The notes beneath the pieces are model-generated. The model saw only the letters and a program-made list of their open reading frames with translations. It ran no database searches and had not been told where the DNA came from. From positions 50,490 through 114,489 of the forward strand of contig NZ_AZUY01000019.1 in NCBI RefSeq assembly GCF_000513935.1: a DNA stretch of 64,000 nt. The letters are read 5' to 3'. Origin of the DNA: Mesorhizobium sp. WSM3626 (lineage in GTDB: Bacteria > Pseudomonadota > Alphaproteobacteria > Rhizobiales > Rhizobiaceae). Numbering within the stretch: the first letter of the stretch is position 1; every line of letters begins with the position of its first letter. Positions 36,655 through 45,372 of this stretch are shown one piece after another. Both the position numbers and the translations under genes were made by a program.

Positions 36655-37751
36655 TATCTCTTTCCCAAAGTGATGGCGGCACGCAGTCCGTCGCGACCGA
36701 ACTGCGCCATGTTCATGAAGATGCCGTAAGGCACGGGAATGTTGGCGGCATCAAGGATGGTTTCCTGCCTTTCATCCTCGACCCACGGATCGTGGATCAG
36801 AATATGATCGCCATCATCGCCGATGGCCAGCACCCAGTGCGGCACCTTCTTGCCAAACATCAGGAAGCCGCTGATCAGCACCAGCACCAGTTTGCCACTA
36901 GCGAGAGCCGCCCTTATATCGTCGATGGTGAACGGACGGTAATTCACCGGGATGCCGTAAAGTTCCGCGCGGCGGCGAAAGTCGACCTGTGCCAGTTCCA
37001 TGACCCGGCGCTTCTCCTCGCTGCGCACCGATTGCAGGAACAATGCGCCGTAGAAGGAAACGTAAATCTCCGCAGCAAGCCCGCTTTCGTACCCCGAAAC
37101 GGCCAGACCGAATGGTTCGCAGCCGCCTGGTCCAGACATCATGAAGACGGTCGTTGCCTCGCGCCAGAGGCGGATTTCCATCACCGGGTCGGGTACGAAG
37201 CCACCATCGAAATTGGCCATGGCCATCATCAGGCAGCATGGACCGCAGGTGAACTCGCAGGTCTGCTGGTAGAACGGCACCCTGGTGGCGACCGGAAGGT
37301 CGCCGCGCAGGGTTTTTTCATAGCGTAGCGCCGTCGCGCCGTCTTCGTAGTACCCCGGCTCACGGCCAATCTTGCGGTAGCCGGCCTGCTCGTAGATATG
37401 GATGGCGCGGCCATTGTCCTCGCGCGCTTCGAGACGCAGCATCATGCGGTCGTGTTCGAAGGCTGCCTCTTCGGCCGCGGACAGTAATTGGCGGCCTATG
37501 CCGAGCCCGCCGAAGAACGGTCCGACGGCTATGGAATAGAGCCGCGCCACCCCACTGCCCTTGCGAAACAGCACGATCGCATAACCGCCTACGCGGCCAT
37601 CGATTTCGGCGACCAGCGTCTCGGCGGTCTCCCGCTCGATGAACTGGCGGAAGGAGCGGCGGGAAATGCGGTCGCTCGAGAACACGGCTTTCTCGATGGC
37701 GGCGAGATCATCGACGTCTGACGCGCGGGCCTTGCGGATCTCGGCAGGCAT
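36654..37751 (-). CDS. GNAT acetyltransferase fused to C39-like peptidase
   Basis: The protein has 365 residues. Residues 1-145 are a GNAT domain (acetyl-CoA motif VGPFFGGLGIGRQLL at 77-90). Residues 155-365 are a papain-like C39 peptidase domain with Gln163, Cys169 (EFTCGPCCL), His305 (PHWVLAI) and Asp321 (HDPW). The enzyme could acetylate an amino group and also cut or transfer a peptide. The start is ATG at 37751; GTG at 37814 is an in-frame alternative. It is translationally coupled to the RimK-like ligase, so the two probably act on one peptide-like product. Confidence 0.8.
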   Translation of the reverse strand: MPAEIRKARASDVDDLAAIEKAVFSSDRISRRSFRQFIERETAETLVAEIDGRVGGYAIVLFRKGSGVARLYSIAVGPFFGGLGIGRQLLSAAEEAAFEHDRMMLRLEAREDNGRAIHIYEQAGYRKIGREPGYYEDGATALRYEKTLRGDLPVATRVPFYQQTCEFTCGPCCLMMAMANFDGGFVPDPVMEIRLWREATTVFMMSGPGGCEPFGLAVSGYESGLAAEIYVSFYGALFLQSVRSEEKRRVMELAQVDFRRRAELYGIPVNYRPFTIDDIRAALASGKLVLVLISGFLMFGKKVPHWVLAIGDDGDHILIHDPWVEDERQETILDAANIPVPYGIFMNMAQFGRDGLRAAITLGKR

Positions 37752-37959
37752 GCGGCTTGAGAAAACCTCGATTGCGTTGCGGAAAACGGCCCCGGTCAAA
37801 AGCGTCGCGAACACCGGCCGAAGCGCCGGTATTCATCAAGCGCTATCGCTCCTTGATTAGGGCCGAATTGTGACAGTTTCCGCCACGACAGGGAAGCTGG
37901 CAAGCTTTGAACGCAATCGCTGTTTTCAAGTCAGTCGGCCGCGCAAGTTCGCAACCGGC

Positions 37960-38751
37960 TCAACTGGCCAGCCCGGCCAAAAGCTGGCCATACGCGCTCT
38001 TGGCCACGACCGCCAATTGCTCGCGCGGCAGCGAACCGACGACGGCACAGCCATAGCCCTTGTCCAGCCAGTAGACCGCCTGCGGACCGTCCTGCGCCGA
38101 AGCGTAGGTACCCTTGGCATTCTCGGTCGATTCCGCCGTCACGAAGAGGGATATGCGCTCGCCCTTGTCGTCTTCGTAAAGCAGCATCGCGGCCTTGCTT
38201 TCGCCGGCCGGCAGCAACCGGCCACCAACCAATTGGAAGCCGTTCGCGCTCAGGTCCGGCACCACCAGATTCAGGCCGATCCGGTTGGACAGCCAGGTCT
38301 GCAAATGATCCTTGTCGCTGGCCGGAACTTCCACCGCATGCCGCTTCTCGGCGGCATAGATGACGTGGGCGGCGATCGCCTGTTCGGCGAGCTGATCCTC
38401 CGCCGGATCCTCCTGCCCGAGGCCGCCGATGCCGGCAAAGTAGCCGCCAAATCCGCCCGTGGCGAGAAGCACGGCCGCAGCGGCGGCAAGCCACCAGCGT
38501 GAGCGTGGCACCACAACCTTAACAGGCGCTTCGCCGAGCACCACCTTGCGCAGGCGCACTGGTACAGCCTCATCCAGTACGCCGGCAAAAGCCGAGCGCA
38601 ATGCCTCCCGGTCGGCGGTGAAGCGGGCGCTCCTGGCCTTCATCTCGGGATTGGAGTCGAGCCAGGCATCGTAGGCGGCACGTTCATCGGGCGGCAGTTC
38701 GCCGTCGAGCGCCATGTGGATGTCCCGTTCGGAAAAATCGCGGCGGATCAT
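37960..38751 (-). CDS. Anti-sigma factor, membrane-bound
   Basis: The protein has 263 residues. A cytoplasmic N-terminal domain (residues 1-80: FSERDIHMALDGELPPDERAAYDAWL, an anti-sigma-like helical region without the zinc CxxC) precedes one membrane helix (about 85-108, WWLAAAAAVLLATGGFGGYFAG). A periplasmic domain follows. It binds and holds the ECF sigma factor encoded just upstream; its start overlaps the sigma stop as ATGA. Confidence 0.85.
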   Translation of the reverse strand: MIRRDFSERDIHMALDGELPPDERAAYDAWLDSNPEMKARSARFTADREALRSAFAGVLDEAVPVRLRKVVLGEAPVKVVVPRSRWWLAAAAAVLLATGGFGGYFAGIGGLGQEDPAEDQLAEQAIAAHVIYAAEKRHAVEVPASDKDHLQTWLSNRIGLNLVVPDLSANGFQLVGGRLLPAGESKAAMLLYEDDKGERISLFVTAESTENAKGTYASAQDGPQAVYWLDKGYGCAVVGSLPREQLAVVAKSAYGQLLAGLAS

Positions 38752-39266
38752 TTCTCGACGATCCTTATGGCTCGGCGGCGTGCTGTGTCGTCCAGCAACC
38801 CACGCAGTTCCTCACGGCCACGCGCGATGCGCGACATCAGCGTGCCCGCGGGCACACCCAGAATGTTGGCGGCTTCGGCATAGGAAAAGCCCTCAATGGC
38901 GACCATGACCAGCGCCGCGCGGCGATCCGGGCTGATCGCCTGCAATGCGTCGATGATCTCGCGCGAAGCGATGCCCTCCAACTGTTCGGGCGGCTGCGCA
39001 ACCGTCTCGCCCGCCTCCAGCGGCAGCATCGCCGCTTCGCCGCGGCGATTCACCTTGCGCATCTGGTCGATGAACAAATGATGCATGATCGTAAACAGCC
39101 ACCTCCTGGGGCTTTCTCCTGTCTGCCAATTGTCGAGCCGCAACAGCGCGCGCTCAAGACAGTCCTGAACGAGATCGTCGGCAGCATCGCGGTCGCGCAA
39201 AAGCGAGCGTGCGTAGCGTCGCAGGCGCGGTATTTCGCCAAGGATTGCTGCCTTTTTTTCGTTCAT
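38748..39266 (-). CDS. ECF sigma factor
   Basis: The 172-residue protein has sigma region 2 (LRRYARSLLRDRDAADDLVQDCLERALLRLDNW...WLFTIMHHLFIDQMRK) and region 4 (ISPDRRAALVMVAIEGFSYAEAANILGVPAGTLMSRIARGREEL). It directs RNA polymerase to stress promoters. The start at 39266 (MNEKKAAILGEIPRL) gives the normal family length. A GGGAATAAA...CGTTAT promoter lies upstream, so it probably drives its own operon. It is co-encoded with its anti-sigma factor. Confidence 0.9.
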   Translation of the reverse strand: MNEKKAAILGEIPRLRRYARSLLRDRDAADDLVQDCLERALLRLDNWQTGESPRRWLFTIMHHLFIDQMRKVNRRGEAAMLPLEAGETVAQPPEQLEGIASREIIDALQAISPDRRAALVMVAIEGFSYAEAANILGVPAGTLMSRIARGREELRGLLDDTARRRAIRIVEK

Positions 39267-39377
39267 GACCGCTGGTTCTGAGGTCGCCCTTGTTGATCTC
39301 GATTGAACGCGCCTTCCCGGCACGGCGCAAGCGGCCAGCGCGAAGCGGTCCACCGCTCCGGTCACCCAAGCAACGAG

Positions 39378-39406
39378 ATAACGCCGGCGGGTGCCGGTTT
39401 ATTCCC
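39378..39406 (-). promoter_or_regulatory. Predicted ECF-type promoter of the sigma/anti-sigma operon
   Basis: On the minus strand, GGGAATAAA (39406-39398), a 14-nt gap and CGTTAT (39383-39378) match the GGAA(C/T)-N16/17-CGTT pattern of ECF sigma promoters. It lies 112 nt upstream of the sigma start codon. This suggests positive autoregulation. Confidence 0.6.
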
Positions 39407-39438
39407 GACCGGCAAGGAAAACCAATGATCGCAGGCGA

Positions 39439-42177
39439 TTATCCTTTTTCCTTCGCCGCCCGCGTCAAAAGCCGCTGGTAGAACAGGCCAATGCCGATCA
39501 GCACCGCACCCAGACCGATAAAGGACAGCGCCCTGAGTACGCCCTCCAGTTCCGACATGTCGAAGAGGAAAACTTTCAGCACAGCAACCGCGATCAGCCC
39601 GGCCGAAGCAATGCGCAGAACCTGCGATTTCAGCCAGACGCCAGCCGTGAGCAGCGCCACGCCGATCGCCAGCCAGAGTGCCGAATAGGTATAGGTCTCC
39701 AACTGGCCAAGGCCACTCCACAAGCCGATGAACTCACCCTTGAACAGGCGCCTCACCGACAGCGTGGCATAGGCGAAGGCAAGCAGCGCCGCCACCAGCG
39801 CCAGCATGGCCGAATACCATTTCGGCCGCTTGCCCCTGCTATAGAGCGCCAGACCGCCGGCGGCGACGGCCGGCACGAGATAGGCCAGGAACAAAAGATT
39901 GAAAACCGGAATCCGACCGGTCGATTCGTCGGTGAACAACGGATTGAGCACCAGGAAATGCTGGATGACGACAAAGGCGACCGAGACCACGCCCACCGCC
40001 ATCGAAGCATAGCGCAGCACCGAACTTGGCGAGCGCCTGTCGATGGCGATCAGGATGGCTCCGGCACCGATTGCGATCAGCGTGTAGATCGCTTGTTCGG
40101 CGAGCGTCGGCGCGTCGCTGTTGATGACGCCGCCATGCATGGCGTGGCGCACCAGCATGGCGAGCGTCAGCAGCGCGAACAGTGTCGCCGCCGCATCCAT
40201 GGCAAGGCGCGGTCGGCCATCGGTAGTGTTGGCGAGCTGCCAGGCCGCGAAGCCGAAGGCGAGCGCCGGCACGCCATAGCCCGGCAACAACCAGTTGAAG
40301 ACCGGTGTCGTTGACAGGAACTCGGCGCCGACGATCGTCGGGTCGAAGGCGACGCGGCCAAGCACCGCGATGACGGCGGCGACTGAAATCCAGCCGAGCA
40401 CAGGATACGAGCGCCAGCGCGTGGCGAGCGCCGGCACGATTGCCGCGGCACCGAGCAAGGTGGTGGTCCAGCCGGAATCAAAAGCCATATGCAGCATCAG
40501 GAGTCCGGCGACCGCTGCGCCACCCAAGGCAAACGACACTGCCACGCCGCCCCTGAGCGGCGGTTCGTCAGCCCGCGCGATCCACTCGCCGCCGGCGGCG
40601 AAGACCACGACCAGCAGGGCCGCAACGGCGGCATAGACAAAGTCACGGTCGAGATTGCCGAAGGTGAACCAGAGCGCCAGCAGGATGACCAGAGGCGCGA
40701 TGACACCCCATGCAGCCCACGAGGCTGCTCGGATCTGCGCCGAGGCGGCGAAACGGCGCGCGGCCCAGAGACCGGCGGCAACGAAGACCACGCCAAGTCC
40801 GATGCCAAGGCGCAAGCTCAGCGCGTTGGCCGTGGCCAAAGGCACCCCATCAACACCCAGAGCGCCGCTCGAAAAATCGGAAGCGATAGAGGTCGGCGGG
40901 ATGATGCCGAGATAGATCAGTACCGTCGCCAGTCCCGCGGCATAAAGCAGTGGCAGCGCCAGCGGGCGGTAGAGCGCGACCGCTACCATCACCATAAGCA
41001 GCACCGCGCCCGGCAAGGCATCACCGGCAGCGGCGAAGACCGGGTCAACCGAGAGGCCCAGCGCCGAGAAGGCGACGAACAGTCCAGGCACGATGGACGG
41101 CCAGTCAAAGGACCTTGCTGGTCCGGTCTCGTTGCCGCGACTGCTCAGCCAGACAAGGGCAAGCACAGCCAGCGTCACAGTGTCGATGAACAGGATCGCG
41201 GAAAGGTTCGCGCCCGGTGCGTCGGTCATGTAGAGGATGGTCCAGATGCCGGTGCCGAAAAAGGCGGCCGCCATCAGCGCTTTCCAGTCGCGCATGCGGG
41301 CGATAACGCCGGTGGCGGCGAGCACGATTGCGAGATAGCCGAACAACGCCCAGGGATTGGGCGCCTGCGAAGCGATCAGCACCGGCGTCACCATGGCGCC
41401 GACTAGACCGATGCCAGCCAGCGCCTGGCCATGGACGAGAGCGGCGGCGATGGTTGCAATGCCGATCGCACCAAGCAACGTGAAGGCAAGCGCCGGGCCG
41501 ATGAAGCCGTAAACGCCATGGGCGGCATAGACGGTGCCGAACAGGATGAAGGCGCCGGCTGCCGTGAGGATCGCCGGAATATAAGCGCCGGCAACACCTT
41601 GCACCGGCACCTTGAATCCAGTGCGACGAATGAACTCGCCGGCGGCGACCAGCACCAAACCGAGCACGGCCGCCATGGTGAGCCGCACGCCGGGGCCGAA
41701 AATGCCGGCCTCGATGGTGTAGCGGATCAGGAACAAGCCGCCCAGAGCAAGTGCAATGCCACCGACCCAGACCGCCCAACGCGTGCCGAGCGCGGTTTCG
41801 ACGTCGGACTGGCGAGCGGCTTTGGCGACCGCGGCCGGCGCGACCTCTGGCGTTTTCGGTGTTGCCTCGGGGGTGCTCCAGGGACCGGGCACACTCTCTG
41901 CGGCCGGGATTTCCGCCTCGGTGGCCTGTACCGGCGCGGGCTCGCTGATTGCTGCCGGGGCGATATCGGCCGCGGGCGCGGCCACCGGTGCCGTGTAGGC
42001 CTCGCCCTCGGCCGCTTCCTGTTCCGACGGCCTGGCCGCGAACGGCACCGCGCCCGAAAGCACGAGACTGCGCAACGCGCCAAGTTCGCGCTCGATCAGG
42101 CCGATCCGGCTCTGCTGGCGCGAAATGATGACGAACAAGGCGATGATGGCGACAAGGCCGATCAGGCTTTCAAACAT
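39439..42177 (-). CDS. DUF2339 giant polytopic membrane protein
   Basis: The protein has 912 residues. An N-terminal membrane helix is followed by a short polar stretch (IGLIERELGALRSLV) and an Ala/Pro/Glu-rich linker (about 55-130). At least 20 hydrophobic segments then run to the end, beginning with ETALGTRWAVWVGGIALALGGLFLIRY. The architecture matches DUF2339, large inner-membrane proteins of unknown role. It lies upstream of the ECF operon in the same direction but with its own 172-bp gap. Confidence 0.85.
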   Translation of the reverse strand: MFESLIGLVAIIALFVIISRQQSRIGLIERELGALRSLVLSGAVPFAARPSEQEAAEGEAYTAPVAAPAADIAPAAISEPAPVQATEAEIPAAESVPGPWSTPEATPKTPEVAPAAVAKAARQSDVETALGTRWAVWVGGIALALGGLFLIRYTIEAGIFGPGVRLTMAAVLGLVLVAAGEFIRRTGFKVPVQGVAGAYIPAILTAAGAFILFGTVYAAHGVYGFIGPALAFTLLGAIGIATIAAALVHGQALAGIGLVGAMVTPVLIASQAPNPWALFGYLAIVLAATGVIARMRDWKALMAAAFFGTGIWTILYMTDAPGANLSAILFIDTVTLAVLALVWLSSRGNETGPARSFDWPSIVPGLFVAFSALGLSVDPVFAAAGDALPGAVLLMVMVAVALYRPLALPLLYAAGLATVLIYLGIIPPTSIASDFSSGALGVDGVPLATANALSLRLGIGLGVVFVAAGLWAARRFAASAQIRAASWAAWGVIAPLVILLALWFTFGNLDRDFVYAAVAALLVVVFAAGGEWIARADEPPLRGGVAVSFALGGAAVAGLLMLHMAFDSGWTTTLLGAAAIVPALATRWRSYPVLGWISVAAVIAVLGRVAFDPTIVGAEFLSTTPVFNWLLPGYGVPALAFGFAAWQLANTTDGRPRLAMDAAATLFALLTLAMLVRHAMHGGVINSDAPTLAEQAIYTLIAIGAGAILIAIDRRSPSSVLRYASMAVGVVSVAFVVIQHFLVLNPLFTDESTGRIPVFNLLFLAYLVPAVAAGGLALYSRGKRPKWYSAMLALVAALLAFAYATLSVRRLFKGEFIGLWSGLGQLETYTYSALWLAIGVALLTAGVWLKSQVLRIASAGLIAVAVLKVFLFDMSELEGVLRALSFIGLGAVLIGIGLFYQRLLTRAAKEKG

Positions 42178-42259
42178 GGCGGTTCCCCCAAACCAGGCCA
42201 GTTTTCACTGACGTTTCGTCTCATTGACATTCAAATGCGGCGGCCAAACGGCTGAAAAC

Positions 42260-42778
42260 TCAACGTGCCGCCAGATTGGCGGCTGGAAATATCGAACATG
42301 TCTCGGTGCCGAAAGCCAGCAGTTTGCCGCTGGCGTCCTTCAGCGTCGCTTCCGAAACGGCAAGCGTGCGGCCCTTGTGGACCACCTTGCCTTCGCAGAC
42401 GACCTCGCCGGTCCTGGGCGTTATCGGCCGCGTGAGGTTCACCTTGAACTCCGCCGTCGTGTAGGCCTCACCCTTGTCGAGCAGTGACTGCACGGCGCAG
42501 GCCAACGCCGAATCGAGCAGCGTCGCCGCCCAGCCGCCATGAACGCCACCCAGCGGGTTGAGGTGACGTTCGTTCGGCACGCCGCGGAATACGGCGCGAC
42601 CTTCCGATACTTCGGTCAACGCGAAGCTGAGCTGGAAGGAGATCGGCGGTGCCGGATATTTGCCGTCGATGATTCGCTGAAGCAATTCCAGGCCGGTGTA
42701 TTTCAGGATGTCGGCGTGAGGAATGGTGCCGAGGCCGAGCGGCGAGACACGGCCTGGATAGAGTTCGACTTCGCTCAT
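42260..42778 (-). CDS. PaaI-type hotdog-fold thioesterase
   Basis: The 172-residue protein has the hotdog signature [24 protein letters not shown], with [22 protein letters not shown] further on, as in PaaI/acyl-CoA thioesterases that hydrolyse aromatic or acyl-CoA esters. Start ATG at 42778 overlaps the recO stop as ATGA. The in vivo substrate is unknown. Confidence 0.85.
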   Translation of the reverse strand: MSEVELYPGRVSPLGLGTIPHADILKYTGLELLQRIIDGKYPAPPISFQLSFALTEVSEGRAVFRGVPNERHLNPLGGVHGGWAATLLDSALACAVQSLLDKGEAYTTAEFKVNLTRPITPRTGEVVCEGKVVHKGRTLAVSEATLKDASGKLLAFGTETCSIFPAANLAAR

Positions 42779-43551
42779 CTGATGATTTCTCTGGCCGCGA
42801 TCTCTCCGGCGATGGGCTTGTGCGTTGCGTGGTGCTTGCGCAACGCTGCAAGAAATCCGGCGCGCGCGTCGGGCTGATCGATGCCGCGCGGCTCGTAGAC
42901 ATGGCGGGTGAAGAAGAAACCGGTCAAGCGGAAGGCGTCCGCGATCGCCGCATGATTCGCGCCCATGCCGGAACCGCGCTGCAGAAATGCAGGCAGCACC
43001 AGCATCTTGTCGTGCCATGGTGCTCCGGCTTCACGCGACACCGCGCGCCCCGATTTCGGCGAGACATAAGCAAGGTCCTGTTTGGTGCCGGTGGCGGCGC
43101 ATTGGCTGAGATCGAGGCCAAAGCCGAGTTCATCGAGGATCAGCAGTTCGAAACGCGCCACCAGCTCGCCGGCGGCGTCGGCATCGTCCAGGTGGACGAT
43201 CATCACCGAAAGCGCCTCGTAAAGGCCCCCATGGGCATCACGCTCGGGCAGCAGGCGCAGATGCGCCGCCATCGTCTGAAGGCCGTAGACGGCGATGGCA
43301 CTGTCCATCAGCCGGGCGGCGTTCATCTCGATCGCTTCGGCCTGGAAGGTACCCAGATGCTCGTCGAGGCGCGCGCGCCACAAGAGATCTACGCGATTGC
43401 CGGGCTGGAGAACGGGTTGCAGCTTGCGCGAGCGGCCGCCACGCACGAGGCCGAGATGACGGCCATGGGCACGCGTCATCACCTCGAGAATGGCGCTGGT
43501 TTCGCCATGCTTGCGGGTGCCGAGAATGATTCCCTCGTCGCGCCATTCCAT
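42775..43551 (-). CDS. recO: DNA repair protein RecO
   Basis: This 258-residue OB-fold protein loads RecA onto SSB-coated DNA in the RecFOR pathway. It starts [47 protein letters not shown], the standard RecO N-terminus. A helical domain follows. The full cysteine zinc site of some RecO proteins is not seen. It is translationally coupled to the thioesterase. Confidence 0.93.
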   Translation of the reverse strand: MEWRDEGIILGTRKHGETSAILEVMTRAHGRHLGLVRGGRSRKLQPVLQPGNRVDLLWRARLDEHLGTFQAEAIEMNAARLMDSAIAVYGLQTMAAHLRLLPERDAHGGLYEALSVMIVHLDDADAAGELVARFELLILDELGFGLDLSQCAATGTKQDLAYVSPKSGRAVSREAGAPWHDKMLVLPAFLQRGSGMGANHAAIADAFRLTGFFFTRHVYEPRGIDQPDARAGFLAALRKHHATHKPIAGEIAAREIIR

Positions 43552-43630
43552 ATCACGAGCTTTTCACCGATCGGGTGGCAAAATCAAGGTATGGGCCTGA
43601 GCGCCTGGGCCGTCTCCCGCAACAACGCAT

Positions 43631-43664
43631 AAAAAAGCCGCCCGCAGCGATGTGCTGCGGGCGG
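43631..43664 (-). terminator. Rho-independent terminator of the porin gene
   Basis: CCGCCCGCAGC (43638-43648) and GCTGCGGGCGG (43654-43664) form an 11-bp stem with a GATGT loop. On the minus strand it is followed by TTTTTT (43636-43631). It lies 19 nt after the porin stop. Confidence 0.9.
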
Positions 43665-43682
43665 TTGATGAGGTCAGTCGAT

Positions 43683-44861
43683 TTAGAAGCTGCGCTGGAA
43701 ACGGACGATGCCGCCGACGCTGTCCTTCTTGTCGGCCTTGGACCAGTTGCCGTAGATGGAGGGATTGCCGAAATTGCCGTAGTGATCCCAGTCGACTTCG
43801 GTCGTGATCGTGAAGCCCGGGACGATCGTGTAGGCGACGTTCGCGGCAAGAGCGTAGTTCTTGTCGTCGTCAGCCGAAGCCTGGACGTTGAACGAGGTCT
43901 TCTCGTTGAACTTGTAGGTACCGCCGCCCCAGACAGCCCAGTTGCCGCCCCACGGCTTGTACTGGCCACGGCCATGTGCGTCGATGGCATTGTGGGCGTC
44001 GTCCGTGAGGTTGTCGTCGGTGCCGTAGCCGCCCATGATGAACAGCGACAGTTCCTTGCTGACGTTGACGTCCAAGCGAACCTTGCCGGCCACTTCCTCG
44101 TAGTTGCTGTCATAAGCGACGACGCCGGTGATCGCACCCCAGTCGCCCTTATACTTCAAGCCGCCGACGACATGCGGAACATAGCTGTCGATCGTGTTAG
44201 CACCGGTGCCTTCTTCGAGCGAGACCACACCCGTGAAGCCGCTGCCAGCGTCGAAGTAGTACTGGACGACGTTGGTGTCCTTGATGCCATACGGGATGAT
44301 CGTGTCCTGAATGACATTGCCGGCGTAACCGATGAACTGGTCGTATGCCGTCTCGTCCTTACCGACGCGCAGGCCACCGAGCTGGATCCAGGCGAAATTC
44401 AGCGAAGTCTTGCTGGTTCCGTCTGCCTTGGTATTGCCAGCCTGCCAGCCAGTGCTTGCGCTTCCATCATAGTCGCCAGAGGAGTTGCCGAACTGGAAGC
44501 GGGTCTCGGTGAAGGTCTTCAGCGTGCCGAGCTCGGTTTCCTGGCCGGTATAGGTCCGCAGCGTGAAGCGCATATTTTTGTAGTAGGTGTCGTGGTTTCC
44601 GCCGTCCATGTGATCGCGAACGTTGTTGACGCCATCAAACGTGCCGGAATCGCCGACGCCAATGTCGTAGCGGAGATAGCCGCCGATGCGCAGGCAGGTT
44701 TCGGTGCCCGGGATGTAGAAATAGCCGGCGCCGTAGACGTCACAGATCTTGACGTATTCGGCCGGTTCCGGTTCGGCGACGACGACAGGGTCCGCGGCGC
44801 GTGCGCCGGACACCGCGATCAGTGCCGCGGCTGAGCCGAGAAGAAGGCTCTTGATGTTCAT
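43683..44861 (-). CDS. Outer-membrane porin (RopA/Omp2b-like)
   Basis: The protein has 392 residues. A signal peptide (SLLLGSAAALIAVSGARA, cleavage before ADPVVV) is followed by amphipathic beta-strands rich in Gly, Tyr, Asp and Asn. The start CDVYGAGYFYIPGTETCLRIGGYLRYDIGVG is typical of rhizobial porins, with a conserved cysteine pair, and the protein ends in Phe (RFQRSF), as outer-membrane barrels do. It forms a general diffusion channel. It is a single gene with its own terminator and a long AT-rich promoter region. Confidence 0.92.
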   Translation of the reverse strand: MNIKSLLLGSAAALIAVSGARAADPVVVAEPEPAEYVKICDVYGAGYFYIPGTETCLRIGGYLRYDIGVGDSGTFDGVNNVRDHMDGGNHDTYYKNMRFTLRTYTGQETELGTLKTFTETRFQFGNSSGDYDGSASTGWQAGNTKADGTSKTSLNFAWIQLGGLRVGKDETAYDQFIGYAGNVIQDTIIPYGIKDTNVVQYYFDAGSGFTGVVSLEEGTGANTIDSYVPHVVGGLKYKGDWGAITGVVAYDSNYEEVAGKVRLDVNVSKELSLFIMGGYGTDDNLTDDAHNAIDAHGRGQYKPWGGNWAVWGGGTYKFNEKTSFNVQASADDDKNYALAANVAYTIVPGFTITTEVDWDHYGNFGNPSIYGNWSKADKKDSVGGIVRFQRSF

Positions 44862-45038
44862 TTTCTGACCTCTCCAGTCAAGTTATTAAAATGGCTTCCG
44901 AATTGTGGCTGGCGGATATGTTTTCCCGCCTCACCCCCACAATGAAAAAAGGCTCGCATCGCGTCCCCTTTTCGCGGCGAACATACCCACCAATCTTCCG
45001 CCTTCAATGACAATTCCGCAAATATGCTGGATTCACGC

Positions 45039-45055
45039 CACAGATTAAATCTGTG
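45039..45055. promoter_or_regulatory. Palindrome upstream of porin
   Basis: CACAGATT-A-AATCTGTG is a perfect palindrome 178 bp before the porin start codon; a likely transcription-factor site. Confidence 0.5.
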
Positions 45056-45270
45056 TTGCACAAATAACACTGACCGAGTCAGGTCAATTTTCAAATCGGC
45101 ACAAATGGCACATCGTCATTTTTATGTAATAATCCCGGATTTCTTTTACTTTAGACTCCAATATTCCAGTTTATTCCACTATTTTCAAGTCAATCGCGCA
45201 CGTTGTCTAACAAATGTCGAATATGTTATTTTTTAAACATCAGATTCTCAAGTCAAATCTGGCCAATTTC

Positions 45271-45282
45271 TTGAGCGCTCAA
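45271..45282. promoter_or_regulatory. 12-bp palindrome in porin-kinase gap
   Basis: TTGAGCGCTCAA is self-complementary and follows CTCAAG at 45247. It may be a distal operator or part of the 3' region of the kinase-like gene. Confidence 0.35.
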
Positions 45283-45372
45283 CCGACGATAGAGGCCCAT
45301 GCGAAAGCTGCCGGGACAGCAGTTTTTTTTGATCCATCAGCGCCGCCCGATGACGGAGCCAGGCGTCTCGCC

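Larger units (their letters stand above)
44862..45372. other. AT-rich regulatory region upstream of the porin gene
   Basis: This 511-bp stretch is much poorer in GC than the rest of the window, especially 45100-45260. It holds a perfect 17-bp palindrome (45039-45055) and a 12-bp palindrome (45271-45282). CTCAAG (45247-45252) and CTTGAG (45270-45275) form another spaced repeat. One open frame here (45024-45236) has no ribosome-binding site or family and is not called. It probably integrates several regulators of porin expression. Confidence 0.55.

Noticed and set aside
45024..45236. 70-codon open frame in the AT-rich porin leader
   Set aside because: No ribosome-binding site, low-complexity aromatic-rich translation, no family, and AT-rich DNA gives chance frames here.
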